DNA of 32,963 nucleotides from Actinomycetota bacterium (GTDB lineage: Bacteria > Actinomycetota > CADDZG01 > JAHWKV01). This document shows, piece by piece, positions 22,632-32,963 of the stretch. A program made the translations under genes and the position numbers. The notes under the pieces are model-generated. The model searched no databases. It worked only from the letters and a program-made list of their open reading frames with translations, and was not told the origin of the DNA. Within the stretch, counting starts at the first letter, position 1; each line of letters opens with the position of its first letter. The stretch is from contig DASTUJ010000062.1 of assembly GCA_035759705.1 (NCBI GenBank), forward strand, positions 1-32,963, given 5' to 3'.

Positions 22632-23639
22632 ATGACATTGACGCCGCGCGAAATCCAGGAGAAGCAGTTTCACGACGCATTCCGGGGCTACAACCACGAA
22701 GAGGTCGACCTTTTCATCGACCAGGTCGCCGAAGCGTACGAGACGATCTTCAAAGAGAACCAGACGTTCAACCGCCGGCTGGAGGAGCTTCGGGAGCAGC
22801 TGAACAACGCCCCGGCGGCCGCCCCCGCCGCCGCAGCGGCTGCCGCGCCGGCCCAGGGCATTCCGGCCGTCCGCTCGGAGTCCGAGGACATGCTCAAGCG
22901 CATGCTCGTCACCGCTCAGGAGACCGCCGACAAAGCGGTCGCCAACGCCCGGGCCAAGGCTCAGATGCTGGTCGACGAGGCCGAGATCAAGGCCCGGCGT
23001 ATCGAGGAGCAGGCGGACTCGGTCAGCTCGACCACGCTTCAGGACGCCCAGCGGCGTGCCCGTGACCTTCTCACCACGGCGCAGCAGGAGGAAGCGGAGC
23101 TGAGGGACCGGATCGAGGGGATGCGGGCATTCGAGAGGGAGTTCCGCGCCCGGCTTTCTGCGTTCATCCGGTCGCAGCTCGAGCTGCTGGAGACCAAGCC
23201 GCTCATCTCGACCACGACCCCGGGACCGGTGACATCACCGTTCTTCGACCGCTCGAAGCTTTTGAGCGAGACGATCGAGAAGTTCGGCGACTACGGGCTT
23301 CAGCGTTCGGCGGCGTCGAGTGCCCCGGCTCTGGAGGCTACGCCACCCGCCGATGCTCCCGCCGCCGAGGCGCCGGTAGACGAGGCGCCGGGTGCGCCCG
23401 AGCCGCAACCCGAAACCGTGGCCAGCACCCCCGACTGGTTGTCGGATCCCGAAAGCTCTTTGGACTCGTCGATCACGGACGAGCCGCCCAGCTGGTCATC
23501 AGAACCGGCCCCTTCGGAGCCCGTGGAGCCGGGAGTTCCGGTTGGAGCGGCGCCCTCCGAGGAGGGGGACAAGGCCTCCAAAAAGGCTCCGTCGTCCGAG
23601 ACGAAGTCCATTCACGAGCTGTTCTGGGGCGAGGACTAA
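22632..23639 (+). CDS. divIVA: DivIVA / Wag31 polar scaffold protein
   Basis: This 335-residue protein has the DivIVA N-terminal domain (LTPREIQEKQFHDAFRGYNHEEVDLFID, given here in part: KQFHDAFRGYNHEEVD) that senses curved membrane, followed by coiled coil, an Ala/Pro linker at about 57-78, and a second long coiled coil at about 85-185 (TADKAVANARAKAQMLVDEA). The last 140 residues are acidic, Pro/Ser/Glu-rich and disordered. DivIVA marks poles and septa in actinobacteria and directs tip growth. ATG at 22632 has AAGGAGG at 22620-22626. Confidence 0.93.
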   Translation: MTLTPREIQEKQFHDAFRGYNHEEVDLFIDQVAEAYETIFKENQTFNRRLEELREQLNNAPAAAPAAAAAAAPAQGIPAVRSESEDMLKRMLVTAQETADKAVANARAKAQMLVDEAEIKARRIEEQADSVSSTTLQDAQRRARDLLTTAQQEEAELRDRIEGMRAFEREFRARLSAFIRSQLELLETKPLISTTTPGPVTSPFFDRSKLLSETIEKFGDYGLQRSAASSAPALEATPPADAPAAEAPVDEAPGAPEPQPETVASTPDWLSDPESSLDSSITDEPPSWSSEPAPSEPVEPGVPVGAAPSEEGDKASKKAPSSETKSIHELFWGED

Positions 23640-23762
23640 CTCCGGCTCATTCGGGGGAGTGTTGTTATGCACCCAACCCTGAAAGAATCTAGCCGGTCAG
23701 AGTTTTTCTGAGCCGATTAGACTTGCCGGAAAGGCACTCCCAGCGACGGCGGAAGGATCTAA

Positions 23763-24875
23763 GTGTTCAAGGCTTCGATTGCTCTGGTGCTCATCGCTTT
23801 TGGCGCACTCGCCTACGGTTGGTTGTCCAACGACGACACCATTCTCTACGCATCCATCGGGGCCAGCATCCTTGCCGGTCTGTTCCTTCTTCGCGCCACC
23901 CTGGCCGACCGGAAGGCCGGTTACGCCCCGGAGCCCAAGGCCCCCCGGCCCGAGCGCCCCGCACGGGAGCCCCGTGAACGAAAGCCGAAAAAGGGCGAAG
24001 CCGCCCCGGCACGTCAGCGCCGCGGCAGCGGCCGTCTGGATTCCGATGAGCCGACTCGCCAGATGGACGTAGCCACCGACGACGACTCCGATGAAGAGCC
24101 GCTGTCGTCGCTCAGGCCGCAGAGAGGCCGCCGGGGTCGCCTCCCCGACGCCCCCGCAGGCGCAGCCTGGGCAGAGGCCGAGCAGGGCTACGACGACACC
24201 GAGTTTGAAGAAGAGGACCAGGGCATGGGCCCTCCCTCCTACGACGCGGATTACGGCGACGAAGAGTACGACGACGATTACGCCGCGCCGGCCGCCCAGG
24301 CGCAGGGCGCCGCCGCCGACGACTTCCGGAGCCGGCTGGCCGCCGTCCTGGGGTCGGCCGGGGAGGAGGCCCCGCCGCCCCCGCCCGCACCGGTCCCGCC
24401 GCGTGCCCGCCGGGTCACGCCGGTGACACCCGAGATCGACGAAGCGCCCCCCGTCGCTCCGAAGCGGCGCGGCCGCAGGAAACCCGAGCCCTTGATCGAG
24501 CCCGAGCCCGAGCCCGAGTACGAGGACGCCTCTGAGGAGAGCGAGCCCGAGTGGGTCCGGATAGAGGACGTCCCGAACATCCCCAAACCGGCCCCCACGG
24601 ACGAGATGATCCATTACCGCCCCCGGCGTCCGGCAGTCGCCGCCGCGCCCGAGGAGGACGAGCCGGTCGAACCGGAGGAGCCGCCGGCTCCCCGCCGCCG
24701 CAGCACGGCCTCGGAGGTGCGACCGGTCGGGGCCAAGCGCCCGCCGGCCCCCAGAAGCTCCGGCGTCACCCGGGTGTCGCCCGCCGAGAAGACGACCAGG
24801 GCAAGGGCGGCCAAGCCCCAGGATCCCGATGCACCGCCTCCCCGGAGGGGCAGGCCCCCCCGGCCCAAGCCGTAG
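23763..24875 (+). CDS. Two-helix membrane protein with long charged tail and AT-hook-like end
   Basis: This 370-residue protein begins with two hydrophobic helices at about 3-21 and 27-44 (SIALVLIAFGALAYGWL, TILYASIGASILAGLFLL). The remaining 320 residues are cytoplasmic by the positive-inside rule and rich in Pro, Glu, Asp, Arg and Ala, with no predicted fold. Blocks alternate between acidic (EEEDQGMG, DYGDEEYDDDY, EPEPEPEYED) and basic. The extreme C-terminus, PPPRRGRPPRPKP, matches the AT-hook core (RGRP flanked by basic and Pro residues), and PKRRGRRKPEP resembles it. GTG at 23763 has GGAAGGA upstream; TAGACT at 23718-23723 may be a -10. I do not recognise the family. Its place after divIVA suggests an envelope or chromosome link, unproven. 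Confidence 0.75.
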   Translation: MFKASIALVLIAFGALAYGWLSNDDTILYASIGASILAGLFLLRATLADRKAGYAPEPKAPRPERPAREPRERKPKKGEAAPARQRRGSGRLDSDEPTRQMDVATDDDSDEEPLSSLRPQRGRRGRLPDAPAGAAWAEAEQGYDDTEFEEEDQGMGPPSYDADYGDEEYDDDYAAPAAQAQGAAADDFRSRLAAVLGSAGEEAPPPPPAPVPPRARRVTPVTPEIDEAPPVAPKRRGRRKPEPLIEPEPEPEYEDASEESEPEWVRIEDVPNIPKPAPTDEMIHYRPRRPAVAAAPEEDEPVEPEEPPAPRRRSTASEVRPVGAKRPPAPRSSGVTRVSPAEKTTRARAAKPQDPDAPPPRRGRPPRPKP

Positions 24876-24916
24876 TACGCCGGCACCCGAAGGTTCTTGC
24901 GGGTCCCTATCGCGGG

Positions 24917-24932
24917 TAGTCTCATTACCGTG
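24917..24932 (+). promoter_or_regulatory. -10 element for a leaderless glgB transcript
   Basis: TAGTCT at 24917-24922 is followed after seven bases by GTG at 24930-24932. This is the TANNNT-N7-RTG layout of leaderless actinobacterial mRNAs. No Shine-Dalgarno site precedes this GTG or the upstream TTG at 24897. Confidence 0.5.
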
Positions 24933-26837
24933 CATTCGTCCGAGCCCCTGCCCCAAAGCCCCATCTCCGCCGACGACCTCCATCTGTTCAACGAGGGGTC
25001 CCACGCCGGACTCCAATCGAAGCTGGGGGCTCATCTCGTGGGCGGCGACAACCCGGGCGCCCGGTTCGCGGTGTGGGCGCCCAACGCCTCCTACGTCACG
25101 GTCTTCGGGGACTTCAACGACTGGGACAAGCACGCTCACCCGCTGAAGATGCGCGCCGACTCGGGCATCTGGGAGGTCTTTGTCCCCGGTGTGGCGAAGG
25201 GCAGCCGCTACAAGCTCCACGTCGAGGCCCCTCGGGACGGGTTCCAGGTCGACAAGTCGGACCCTTACGCCATCCACAACGAGACCCCGCCCGCCACGGC
25301 ATCGGTGGTCTGGGACCTGGAATACGAGTGGGGCGACGAGGAGTGGATGGCCCGCCGCCGGGCTACCGGCGCCACAGACGCGCCGGTGGCGATCTACGAG
25401 ATGCACGTCGGCTCCTGGATGCACGGCCCGGACGACGGCTACCTCAACTACCGGGATCTGGCCCCGAAGCTCATCGAGTACCTCCAGAAGCTCGGGTTCA
25501 CCCACGTCGAGTTCATGCCGGTCATGGAGCACCCCCTCTACGCATCGTGGGGGTACCAGACCACCGGGTACTTCGCCCCCACCAGCCGCTACGGGACCCC
25601 GCAGGACCTCATGTTCCTCGTCGACCAGCTCCACCAGAGCGGGATAGGGGTGGTCCTGGACTGGGTCCCCTCGCACTTCCCAACCGACGAGCACGGCCTG
25701 GGGTATTTCGACGGCACCCACCTCTACGAGCACGAGGACCCCCGCCAGGGCTTCCACCCGGACTGGACCAGCTACATCTTCAACTACGGCCGCAACGAGG
25801 TCCGCAGCTTCCTGCTGTCGAGCGCGATGTACTGGCTGACCACCTACCACGCCGACGCGCTGCGGGTGGACGGGGTCGCGTCGATGCTTTACCTGGACTA
25901 CTCCCGGGCGCCGGGCGACTGGGTCCCCAACCAGTACGGTGGCCGCGAGAACCTCGAGGCGACGAGCTTTCTGCGCCGGATGAACGAGGACGTCTACCGG
26001 GCGCTCCCGGACGTGCAGACCATGGCGGAGGAGTCGACCGACTGGCCGATGGCCTCCCGTCCGACCAGCGTCGGCGGCCTGGGTTTCGGCTACAAGTGGG
26101 ACCTCGGCTGGATGCACGACACGCTGCAGTACTTCAAGCTCGACCCGGCTCACCGCAAGTACCACCACAACGAGCTGACCTTCCGGATGCTCTACGCCTT
26201 CACCGAGAACTTCGTCATGCCCCTGTCGCACGACGAGGTCGTGCACGGCAAGGGGTCGCTCATCGGGCGGATGCCCGGCGACGAGTGGCAGAAGTTCGCC
26301 AACCTGCGCCTGCTCCTGGGCTACATGTACGGGCAGCCGGGAAAGAAGCTGCTGTTCATGGGCGGGGAGTTCGGCCAGGACTCCGAGTGGCGCCACGAGA
26401 ACGCCCTGCAGTGGGACCTGTTGCAGTACCCGGTCCACTCGGGCGTCTCCCAGTGGGTGGGCGACCTGAACCGTCTGTACACCTCCGAGCCGGCGCTGCA
26501 CGAGCTCGACTGCGACCCCGGCGGGTTCGAGTGGATTGCCGCGGACGACAGGGAGGCCTGTGTGATCAGCCACCTCCGCAAGGCGGCCTCCGGGAAGGGG
26601 ACCTACCTGCTGGTGTACAACTTCACCCCCGTTCCCCGCTACAACTACCGGATAGGCGTCCCCGAGGGCGGCACCTGGCGGGAGATGGCGAACAGCGACT
26701 CCGAGTACTACGGGGGGAGCGGCCTCGGAAACCTCGGCCTGGTGGAGGCGGCGGCCGCTCCGGCCCACGGCCGGGAGTGGTCGGTGGAGCTGACGCTGCC
26801 CCCGCTGGCGTGCCTGTTCCTCAAGAGCTCGGCGTAG
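24930..26837 (+). CDS. glgB: 1,4-alpha-glucan branching enzyme GlgB
   Basis: This 635-residue GH13 enzyme makes alpha-1,6 branches in glycogen. A CBM48 domain at about 35-120 (FAVWAPNASYVTVFGDFNDW) is followed by the catalytic barrel. The nucleophile is D314 in LRVDGVAS, the acid/base is about E367 in MAEEST, and the third acid is in LSHDEVVHGKGS. GGEFGQDSEW and the GH13 C-terminal beta domain end it. The protein lacks the extra N1 domain of some enzymes, consistent with its length. GTG 24930 is chosen on the -10 spacing; TTG 24897 would add eleven residues. glgX follows after 37 bases. Confidence 0.93.
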   Translation: MHSSEPLPQSPISADDLHLFNEGSHAGLQSKLGAHLVGGDNPGARFAVWAPNASYVTVFGDFNDWDKHAHPLKMRADSGIWEVFVPGVAKGSRYKLHVEAPRDGFQVDKSDPYAIHNETPPATASVVWDLEYEWGDEEWMARRRATGATDAPVAIYEMHVGSWMHGPDDGYLNYRDLAPKLIEYLQKLGFTHVEFMPVMEHPLYASWGYQTTGYFAPTSRYGTPQDLMFLVDQLHQSGIGVVLDWVPSHFPTDEHGLGYFDGTHLYEHEDPRQGFHPDWTSYIFNYGRNEVRSFLLSSAMYWLTTYHADALRVDGVASMLYLDYSRAPGDWVPNQYGGRENLEATSFLRRMNEDVYRALPDVQTMAEESTDWPMASRPTSVGGLGFGYKWDLGWMHDTLQYFKLDPAHRKYHHNELTFRMLYAFTENFVMPLSHDEVVHGKGSLIGRMPGDEWQKFANLRLLLGYMYGQPGKKLLFMGGEFGQDSEWRHENALQWDLLQYPVHSGVSQWVGDLNRLYTSEPALHELDCDPGGFEWIAADDREACVISHLRKAASGKGTYLLVYNFTPVPRYNYRIGVPEGGTWREMANSDSEYYGGSGLGNLGLVEAAAAPAHGREWSVELTLPPLACLFLKSSA

Positions 26838-26874
26838 CACCGGTGAACGTCCGGAGCGACGGGGGCCTGTACTG

Positions 26875-28979
<2,105 letters not shown>

Positions 28980-28980
<1 letters not shown>

Positions 28981-30128
28981 TGGCCGTCATCTACAACCCC
29001 CTGGACCCCGAGGTCCACGCCGACCCGTACCCGCACTACCGGCAGTTGCGGGAGGAGGACCCGGTGCACCGGAGCCCCCTCGGCTTTTGGGTCGTCTCCC
29101 GCTACTCCGACGTCGCCTCCCTGGTCCGGGACCACCGGCTGGGGCACGAGGTGGACGTGTCGATGGACGGGGCGTCGATGCTGTTTCGCGATCCACCGGC
29201 TCACACGCGGCTGCGGTCCCTCGTCAGCAAGGCGTTCACGCCCCGGATGCTGGAGCGCCTCCGGTCCCGGATCCGGACCATCGTCGACGAGAGCTTGGTT
29301 CGGGCCCGCGAGGCCGAAGAGATGGACGTCATAGCCGACCTCGCCTTCCCACTGCCGGCGACCGTAATCAGCGAGATGCTCGGGCTGCCGGTGGAGGACC
29401 ACGCTCGGTGCCGCCGCTGGGCGGGAGCCCTAACGAGGACCCTGGACCCGGTCCTGAGCGACGAGGACGCAAGTGAGATAGCCGCGGCGTCGATCGAATT
29501 CGACGCCTACCTGTCCGAACAGGTGGCCGCACGCCGCAGCCGGCCGGGGGACGACCTGTTGACGGCGCTGCTCGCCGCCGAGCAGGAGGGGGATCGGCTG
29601 AGCCCGTACGAGCTGCTGTCGACGGTCTCGCTGCTGTTCGTCGCCGGGCACGAGACCACCACCAACCTGATCGGAAACGGGTTCCTCGCCCTGCTCCGCA
29701 ACCCGGACCAGCTCCGACGGCTCCGGGAGGACCCGAGGCTGTTGCGGAGCGGCATCGAGGAGCTGCTGCGCTACGACAGCCCGGTGCAGTTCCTGATCCG
29801 CACGGTCAAGGAGCCGGTCACGGTGGGGGACCGGCGGCTGGAGCGGGGCGACCCGGCCCTGCTGCTGATTGCGGCCGCCAACCGCGACCCGGACGAGTTC
29901 CGGGACCCGGACGTGCTGGATGTCGGCCGCCCCGACGCCAGGCACCTGTCGTTCGGCGGCGGCATCCACTTCTGCCTGGGGTCGGCGCTGGCTCGGATGG
30001 AGGGGCAGATCGCCATCGGGGCGCTGGTGTCGATGTTCGACGACTTTGCATTCGACCCGGCAGCCCTGCGCTGGCGGGAGCACATCAACCTGCGGGGCCT
30101 GGTATCGCTCCCGGTCAGGGCGAGCTAG
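28980..30128 (+). CDS. Cytochrome P450
   Basis: This 382-residue soluble bacterial P450 is of normal length. It has RDPPAHTRLRSLVSKAFTP near the C helix, the I-helix oxygen-binding motif A222-G-H-E-T-T227, the K-helix pair E261-x-x-R264, and the heme loop FGGGIHFCLG with the iron ligand C332. It belongs to the broad CYP107-like bacterial class; the substrate cannot be predicted. No ferredoxin or reductase gene is nearby. The GTG start overlaps the glgX stop by one base. Its 3' end overlaps malQ on the other strand by 14 bases (30115-30128). Confidence 0.93.
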
Positions 30129-31959
30129 GGCGCGCTTTGCGCAGTACCCCGGTTACCTCGCCCACCAGCGGGTGGCTCTTCAGCTCCTCCAGCGACTTCG
30201 GCAGGGCGATCTTCCAGTTGGGCCAGCCTTCGGTGACGCCGGGCATGTTGGGCCGGTCGGTCGATCCGACTGCGTCCTCCAGGGTCGCCAGGACAATCCG
30301 CGCCGGCGATTGAGCCAGCTTCTCGTACACCGCCGGGATCACCTTATCGACGGGCTCGTCGGGAGCGGCGCTCGCAGCCACCCGAAGGCGGTGCCGCATC
30401 TCCTCCATGCCGTCGTCGTTCGCCGGGAGCTCCAGCGTCTTCTGAACCCGGTGGTCGCCGCCCCGCCAGACCCCGGCCAGCGTCGGGAGGTCGTGGGTGG
30501 TCACCGCCGCCATGGATTCGGCGGGGATCTCCTCGGCACTGTCCTCGAAGATCAGCAGGCGGTAGGAGAGCATCGACCGGGCGGCCATCTCCTCCCGGAC
30601 CTGCGGCTCCACCGTCCCCAAGTCCTCCCCGACCACAAACGCCTGCGCCCGCTGGCTCTCAAGAGCGACGATGTCGAGCAGCTCGTTCGCCGGGTACCTC
30701 ACGTAGACGCCCTCGGATGCGTCGCAGCCGTCCGGGATCCAGAACAGCCGGAACAGTCCCATGACGTGGTCGATGCGCATGCCGCCGGCCTGGGACAGGG
30801 CGGAGCGGATCATCTGGATGAACGGCTCGTACCCCGCCGCCCGCAGGCGTTTGGGGTGGAAGCCGGCGATGCCCCAGACCTGGCCGGCCCGGTTGAACTC
30901 GTCGGGCGGGGCGCCCAGGGCGAAACCGGAGGCGAACGCGTCGCCCCAGATCCAGGCGTCGGCGCCGGAAGGGTCGACGCCCACCGGGAGGTCCTTGACC
31001 AGCCCCAGGTGCCGGCCGGCCATCGCCAGCTGACCCTCCAGGTGCCACTGCAGCCACTTGTGGAACATCACGCGGGAGCTGTACTCCCGGCGGAAGTCGG
31101 TCACTTCGGGGGTGCCGGGGTGCCGGACGCCCTCCGGCCAGTCCGAGCACGGGCCTTCGTACTGCTCGGCGAGGGCGCAGAAGATGGCGAAGTCGTCCAG
31201 GGAGCGGCCCTGGTCCTCGCAGTAGCGGTCGAACTCCGCGTGGCCAGCAAAGTCCCGGAACATGAGCTCCAGGGCGGGGCCCTTGGCGGCCCAGACCGCA
31301 TCCCGGTTGATCAGCGGAGCTGCGTTCAGGGCCCGGCCGGCATCGCGGAACGGTTCGATCGGCCCTTCCGACCCGACTATGCGGTCGACGTTCAGGTACA
31401 GGGGGTTACGGAAGCTGCGGCTGCTCGGGTAGTAGGGGCTCGGCTCTATCGCACGGCCCGGGGTGGCGGCCCCCAGCGGGTTCATCATGATGAGGCTTGC
31501 GCCCTCGGTGGCCGACCAGCGAGCCAGCTCCTCCAGGTCGGCCAGGTCGCCCATGCCCCAGCTGCCGGCCGAACGCAGCGCATAGAGCTGGGCGGCCCAG
31601 CCCCAGACCCGCAGGTTCTCGGGCAGGAAGCATGCGCCCGGGCTGACGATGAGGCGCCTGGGTACGTCGTCCTTTCCCCGGATCGTGTGGTAGCCGAACG
31701 GCATGTGGTCGGGGATGGTGCCCTCGACCGCCATCTCATCGCCGGTGTCGGTGTCGACCAGAGCTGGCCCTTCGAACGAGAGTTGGGCGCCCCGGCGGAG
31801 AACCAGCGGGCCCTGCTCCTCGGGCCCCCGGGGGCTGTCCTCCTCGATCGCTTCGAGGACCTTGACGAGCGAGGACTCGGGCGACAGCTTGAAGCTACCC
31901 TGGTAGTCCTCGTAGCCGATGTCGACCCCGGCCGCCCGGGCCCGGGCTTCTAGGTCCAT
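30115..31959 (-). CDS. malQ: 4-alpha-glucanotransferase MalQ (amylomaltase)
   Basis: This 614-residue GH77 enzyme moves glucan segments between maltodextrins. An N-terminal extension of about 130 residues, as in actinobacterial and E. coli MalQ, precedes the barrel. Characteristic segments are SWGMGDLADL, SPYYPSSRSFRNPLYL, the nucleophile D397 in MRIDHVMGLFRLFW, the acid/base E445 in VGEDLGTV and D490 in TTHDLPTLAG. The ATG at 31957-31959 begins MDLEARARAAG; no clear ribosome site precedes it. It is convergent with the P450 gene and overlaps it by 14 bases, so the two transcripts would share complementary 3' ends. Confidence 0.93.
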   Translation of the reverse strand: MDLEARARAAGVDIGYEDYQGSFKLSPESSLVKVLEAIEEDSPRGPEEQGPLVLRRGAQLSFEGPALVDTDTGDEMAVEGTIPDHMPFGYHTIRGKDDVPRRLIVSPGACFLPENLRVWGWAAQLYALRSAGSWGMGDLADLEELARWSATEGASLIMMNPLGAATPGRAIEPSPYYPSSRSFRNPLYLNVDRIVGSEGPIEPFRDAGRALNAAPLINRDAVWAAKGPALELMFRDFAGHAEFDRYCEDQGRSLDDFAIFCALAEQYEGPCSDWPEGVRHPGTPEVTDFRREYSSRVMFHKWLQWHLEGQLAMAGRHLGLVKDLPVGVDPSGADAWIWGDAFASGFALGAPPDEFNRAGQVWGIAGFHPKRLRAAGYEPFIQMIRSALSQAGGMRIDHVMGLFRLFWIPDGCDASEGVYVRYPANELLDIVALESQRAQAFVVGEDLGTVEPQVREEMAARSMLSYRLLIFEDSAEEIPAESMAAVTTHDLPTLAGVWRGGDHRVQKTLELPANDDGMEEMRHRLRVAASAAPDEPVDKVIPAVYEKLAQSPARIVLATLEDAVGSTDRPNMPGVTEGWPNWKIALPKSLEELKSHPLVGEVTGVLRKARPSSP

Positions 31960-32131
31960 GGACCGGCGCGGACTATCGAGGGGTACAAAGGCATGCCCTG
32001 AGTATGCCGCACGGGGCCGGGAGCTAAACCGTCAGTCTCAACCGCAAGACGGGATCCTGAAGGTTTGCCCGATTTGTCGGAGAATCAGTGGCATTGGCCC
32101 ATAGTCACGCGAGAGCTGGGAGAGAAAGTCA

Positions 32132-32548
32132 ATGAACAAAGTCCCCGACACCCATCGCGACATCTTGGAGGCGAACGGGACCGCATTTCTTGCGACCACC
32201 GGTCCCAATGGCGCTCCGCAGATCACGCCCACCTGGTACGAGTGGGATTCGTCCAGCGAGCAGTTGCTGGTGAGCACCCTTGCCGGCCGTCAGAAGTACC
32301 GCAACCTGCAGCAGGACCCACGCCTGGCGGTCTGTATCGTCGCCCCCGAAGACCCGTACCGCTACGTCGAGATCAGGGGCTCGGCGAAGATCGAGCCCGA
32401 CGAAGACCACCGGCTAGCCAACGCGCTCGCCAGGAAGTACATGAACCTGGAGGCGCTACCCCAGGAGATGTTGGGCGAAGGGCGCGTGGTGATCCGGGTG
32501 ACCCCGCAGAAGTTCGTGTGCTACGGAGCGCCCACCGAAACCGGCTAG
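32132..32548 (+). CDS. PPOX-class F420-dependent (or FMN) split-barrel oxidoreductase
   Basis: This 138-residue protein has the pyridoxamine-5'-phosphate-oxidase-like split barrel. The family pattern reads AFLATTGPNGAPQITPTWYEWD, here quoted in part as FLATTGPNGAPQITPTWYEW, then GRQKYRNLQQDPRLAV and DPYRYVEIRGSAKI. This matches the Rv1155-type F420/FMN group rather than true PdxH. The substrate is unknown. ATG at 32132 has GGGAGAG about ten bases upstream. It is convergent with the ArsR gene, 18 bases between stop codons, and is separated from malQ by a 172-base gap in which I see only weak promoter-like sequences. Confidence 0.85.
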   Translation: MNKVPDTHRDILEANGTAFLATTGPNGAPQITPTWYEWDSSSEQLLVSTLAGRQKYRNLQQDPRLAVCIVAPEDPYRYVEIRGSAKIEPDEDHRLANALARKYMNLEALPQEMLGEGRVVIRVTPQKFVCYGAPTETG

Positions 32549-32566
32549 GCCGTGAGCTGTCCGGGG

Positions 32567-32917
32567 TCATGTCCTGTCCTCCTTGGTGGCGCCGTGGGGG
32601 TGTTGTTTTGCTGCCCGGTAGGTCGATTCCGCGGCCTCCTTCAGGCGGCCGAGCGACGTCCCCCAGAAGCCTTCGAGGTACCGATGCAGCTCTTGGAGGG
32701 ACTCGAGGTTCAACTCGTAGAGGTTCTTGGTCCCCTCCTCGGTCATCTTTACGACCCCTGCCTCTTTCATCAGGCGCAGGTGTTTGGAGATGGCCGGGCG
32801 GCTTACCGGCAGGCCGGCGGCCAGCCGTCCGACAGGCTGGGGGCCGGCGCGCAGCAGGTCGACCAGCGCCAGCCGGGTGGGGTCGGCAAGAACCTGAAGG
32901 GTCGCTTGGTAACTCAT
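32567..32917 (-). CDS. ArsR-family transcriptional repressor
   Basis: This 116-residue winged-helix protein begins MSYQATLQVLADPTRLALVD, the usual ArsR N-terminus. The recognition helix is in VSRPAISKHLRLMKEAGVV, and the wing follows (KMTEEGTKNLYEL). A C-terminal helix (LQELHRYLEGFWGTSL) likely dimerises it. It has no CxC metal site, so it is not a classical arsenic or cadmium sensor; such forms often sit next to SRPBCC/AHSA1 genes. I chose the ATG at 32915-32917 over a more distant GTG at 32944, as the extra residues would be read across the operator. Its target outside itself lies beyond the window. Confidence 0.85.
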   Translation of the reverse strand: MSYQATLQVLADPTRLALVDLLRAGPQPVGRLAAGLPVSRPAISKHLRLMKEAGVVKMTEEGTKNLYELNLESLQELHRYLEGFWGTSLGRLKEAAESTYRAAKQHPHGATKEDRT

Positions 32918-32942
32918 TGGATACGGTAACTGTAAGGTTACC
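32908..32942. promoter_or_regulatory. Probable ArsR operator
   Basis: GGTAAC at 32925-32930 and GTTACC at 32937-32942 form a perfect 6-bp inverted repeat with a 6-base spacer. A third GGTAAC copy lies at 32908-32913, inside the first codons of the ArsR gene. A dyad placed over the start region suits autorepression. Confidence 0.65.
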
Positions 32943-32963
32943 AAGGTCGCCTGTCAACCAGTT

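Noticed and set aside
23694-23713. Hairpin after divIVA (CAGA-GTTTT-TCTG with flanking GC pairs) as a terminator
   Set aside because: The stem is short with a bulge and no T run follows, so a terminator cannot be supported.
29869-31953. 694-codon plus-strand open frame over malQ
   Set aside because: malQ on the other strand has conserved catalytic motifs throughout, so this frame is a shadow.
31960-32131. Promoters in the malQ-PPOX divergent gap
   Set aside because: Only weak hexamers with poor spacing were seen (for example TTGTCG at 32074 and TAGTCA at 32102, 22 bases apart).

Overview
This GC-rich window looks like the chromosome of an actinobacterium (phylum Actinomycetota), probably not a well-studied genus. 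The evidence is a full division and cell wall (dcw) cluster with SepF and DivIVA in place of FtsA and MinCDE, a DUF3040 membrane protein, an FtsR-like MerR regulator, a BTAD regulator, an F420/FMN-type split-barrel oxidoreductase, and heavy use of GTG and TTG starts. No tRNA, rRNA, mobile element, CRISPR array or phage gene was seen.

Layout. (1) 1-3200 is a regulatory foreland: a DUF3040 membrane protein, an FtsR/Rv1828-type MerR regulator closed by a strong terminator, a small conserved protein divergent from a BTAD transcription factor, and an HNH endonuclease. (2) 3298-18173 is the first dcw block: MraZ-box repeats, mraZ, a previously easy-to-miss 42-residue membrane protein, rsmH, ftsL-like, ftsI, murE, murF, mraY, murD, ftsW, murG, murC, murB and ftsQ. 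Most of these genes abut or overlap by 1-4 bases, so they should be transcribed together and translationally coupled. (3) 18174-23639 is the second block: an unrecognised winged-helix-like gene splits ftsQ from ftsZ, then ftsZ with its own strong promoter, followed by pgeF, a yggS-type PLP protein, sepF, a yggT protein and divIVA. (4) 23763-24875 is a two-helix membrane protein with a long charged tail ending in an AT-hook-like motif. (5) 24930-31959 is an alpha-glucan set: glgB, glgX, a cytochrome P450 coupled to glgX, and malQ on the opposite strand overlapping the P450 end. (6) 32132-32944 holds a PPOX-type oxidoreductase convergent with an ArsR-family repressor that has an inverted-repeat operator over its own start.

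How it fits together. MurC, D, E, F, MurB, MraY and MurG make lipid II (MurE carries the DNPR motif expected for meso-diaminopimelate). FtsW and FtsI polymerise it at the septum under FtsQ and FtsL. FtsZ is tied to the membrane by SepF, and DivIVA marks poles and septum. MraZ probably represses the cluster through four AAGTGG repeats, and the FtsR-like MerR is a plausible second regulator acting on ftsZ. The glucan genes would build, debranch and rearrange glycogen or maltodextrins.

The most interesting items are the 42-residue protein between mraZ and rsmH, the unknown gene between ftsQ and ftsZ, the palindromes and hairpins around the ftsZ promoter and leader, the AT-hook-tailed membrane protein after divIVA, and the FtsR-like regulator lying beside the dcw cluster. 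No intergenic stretch exceeds 300 bases.
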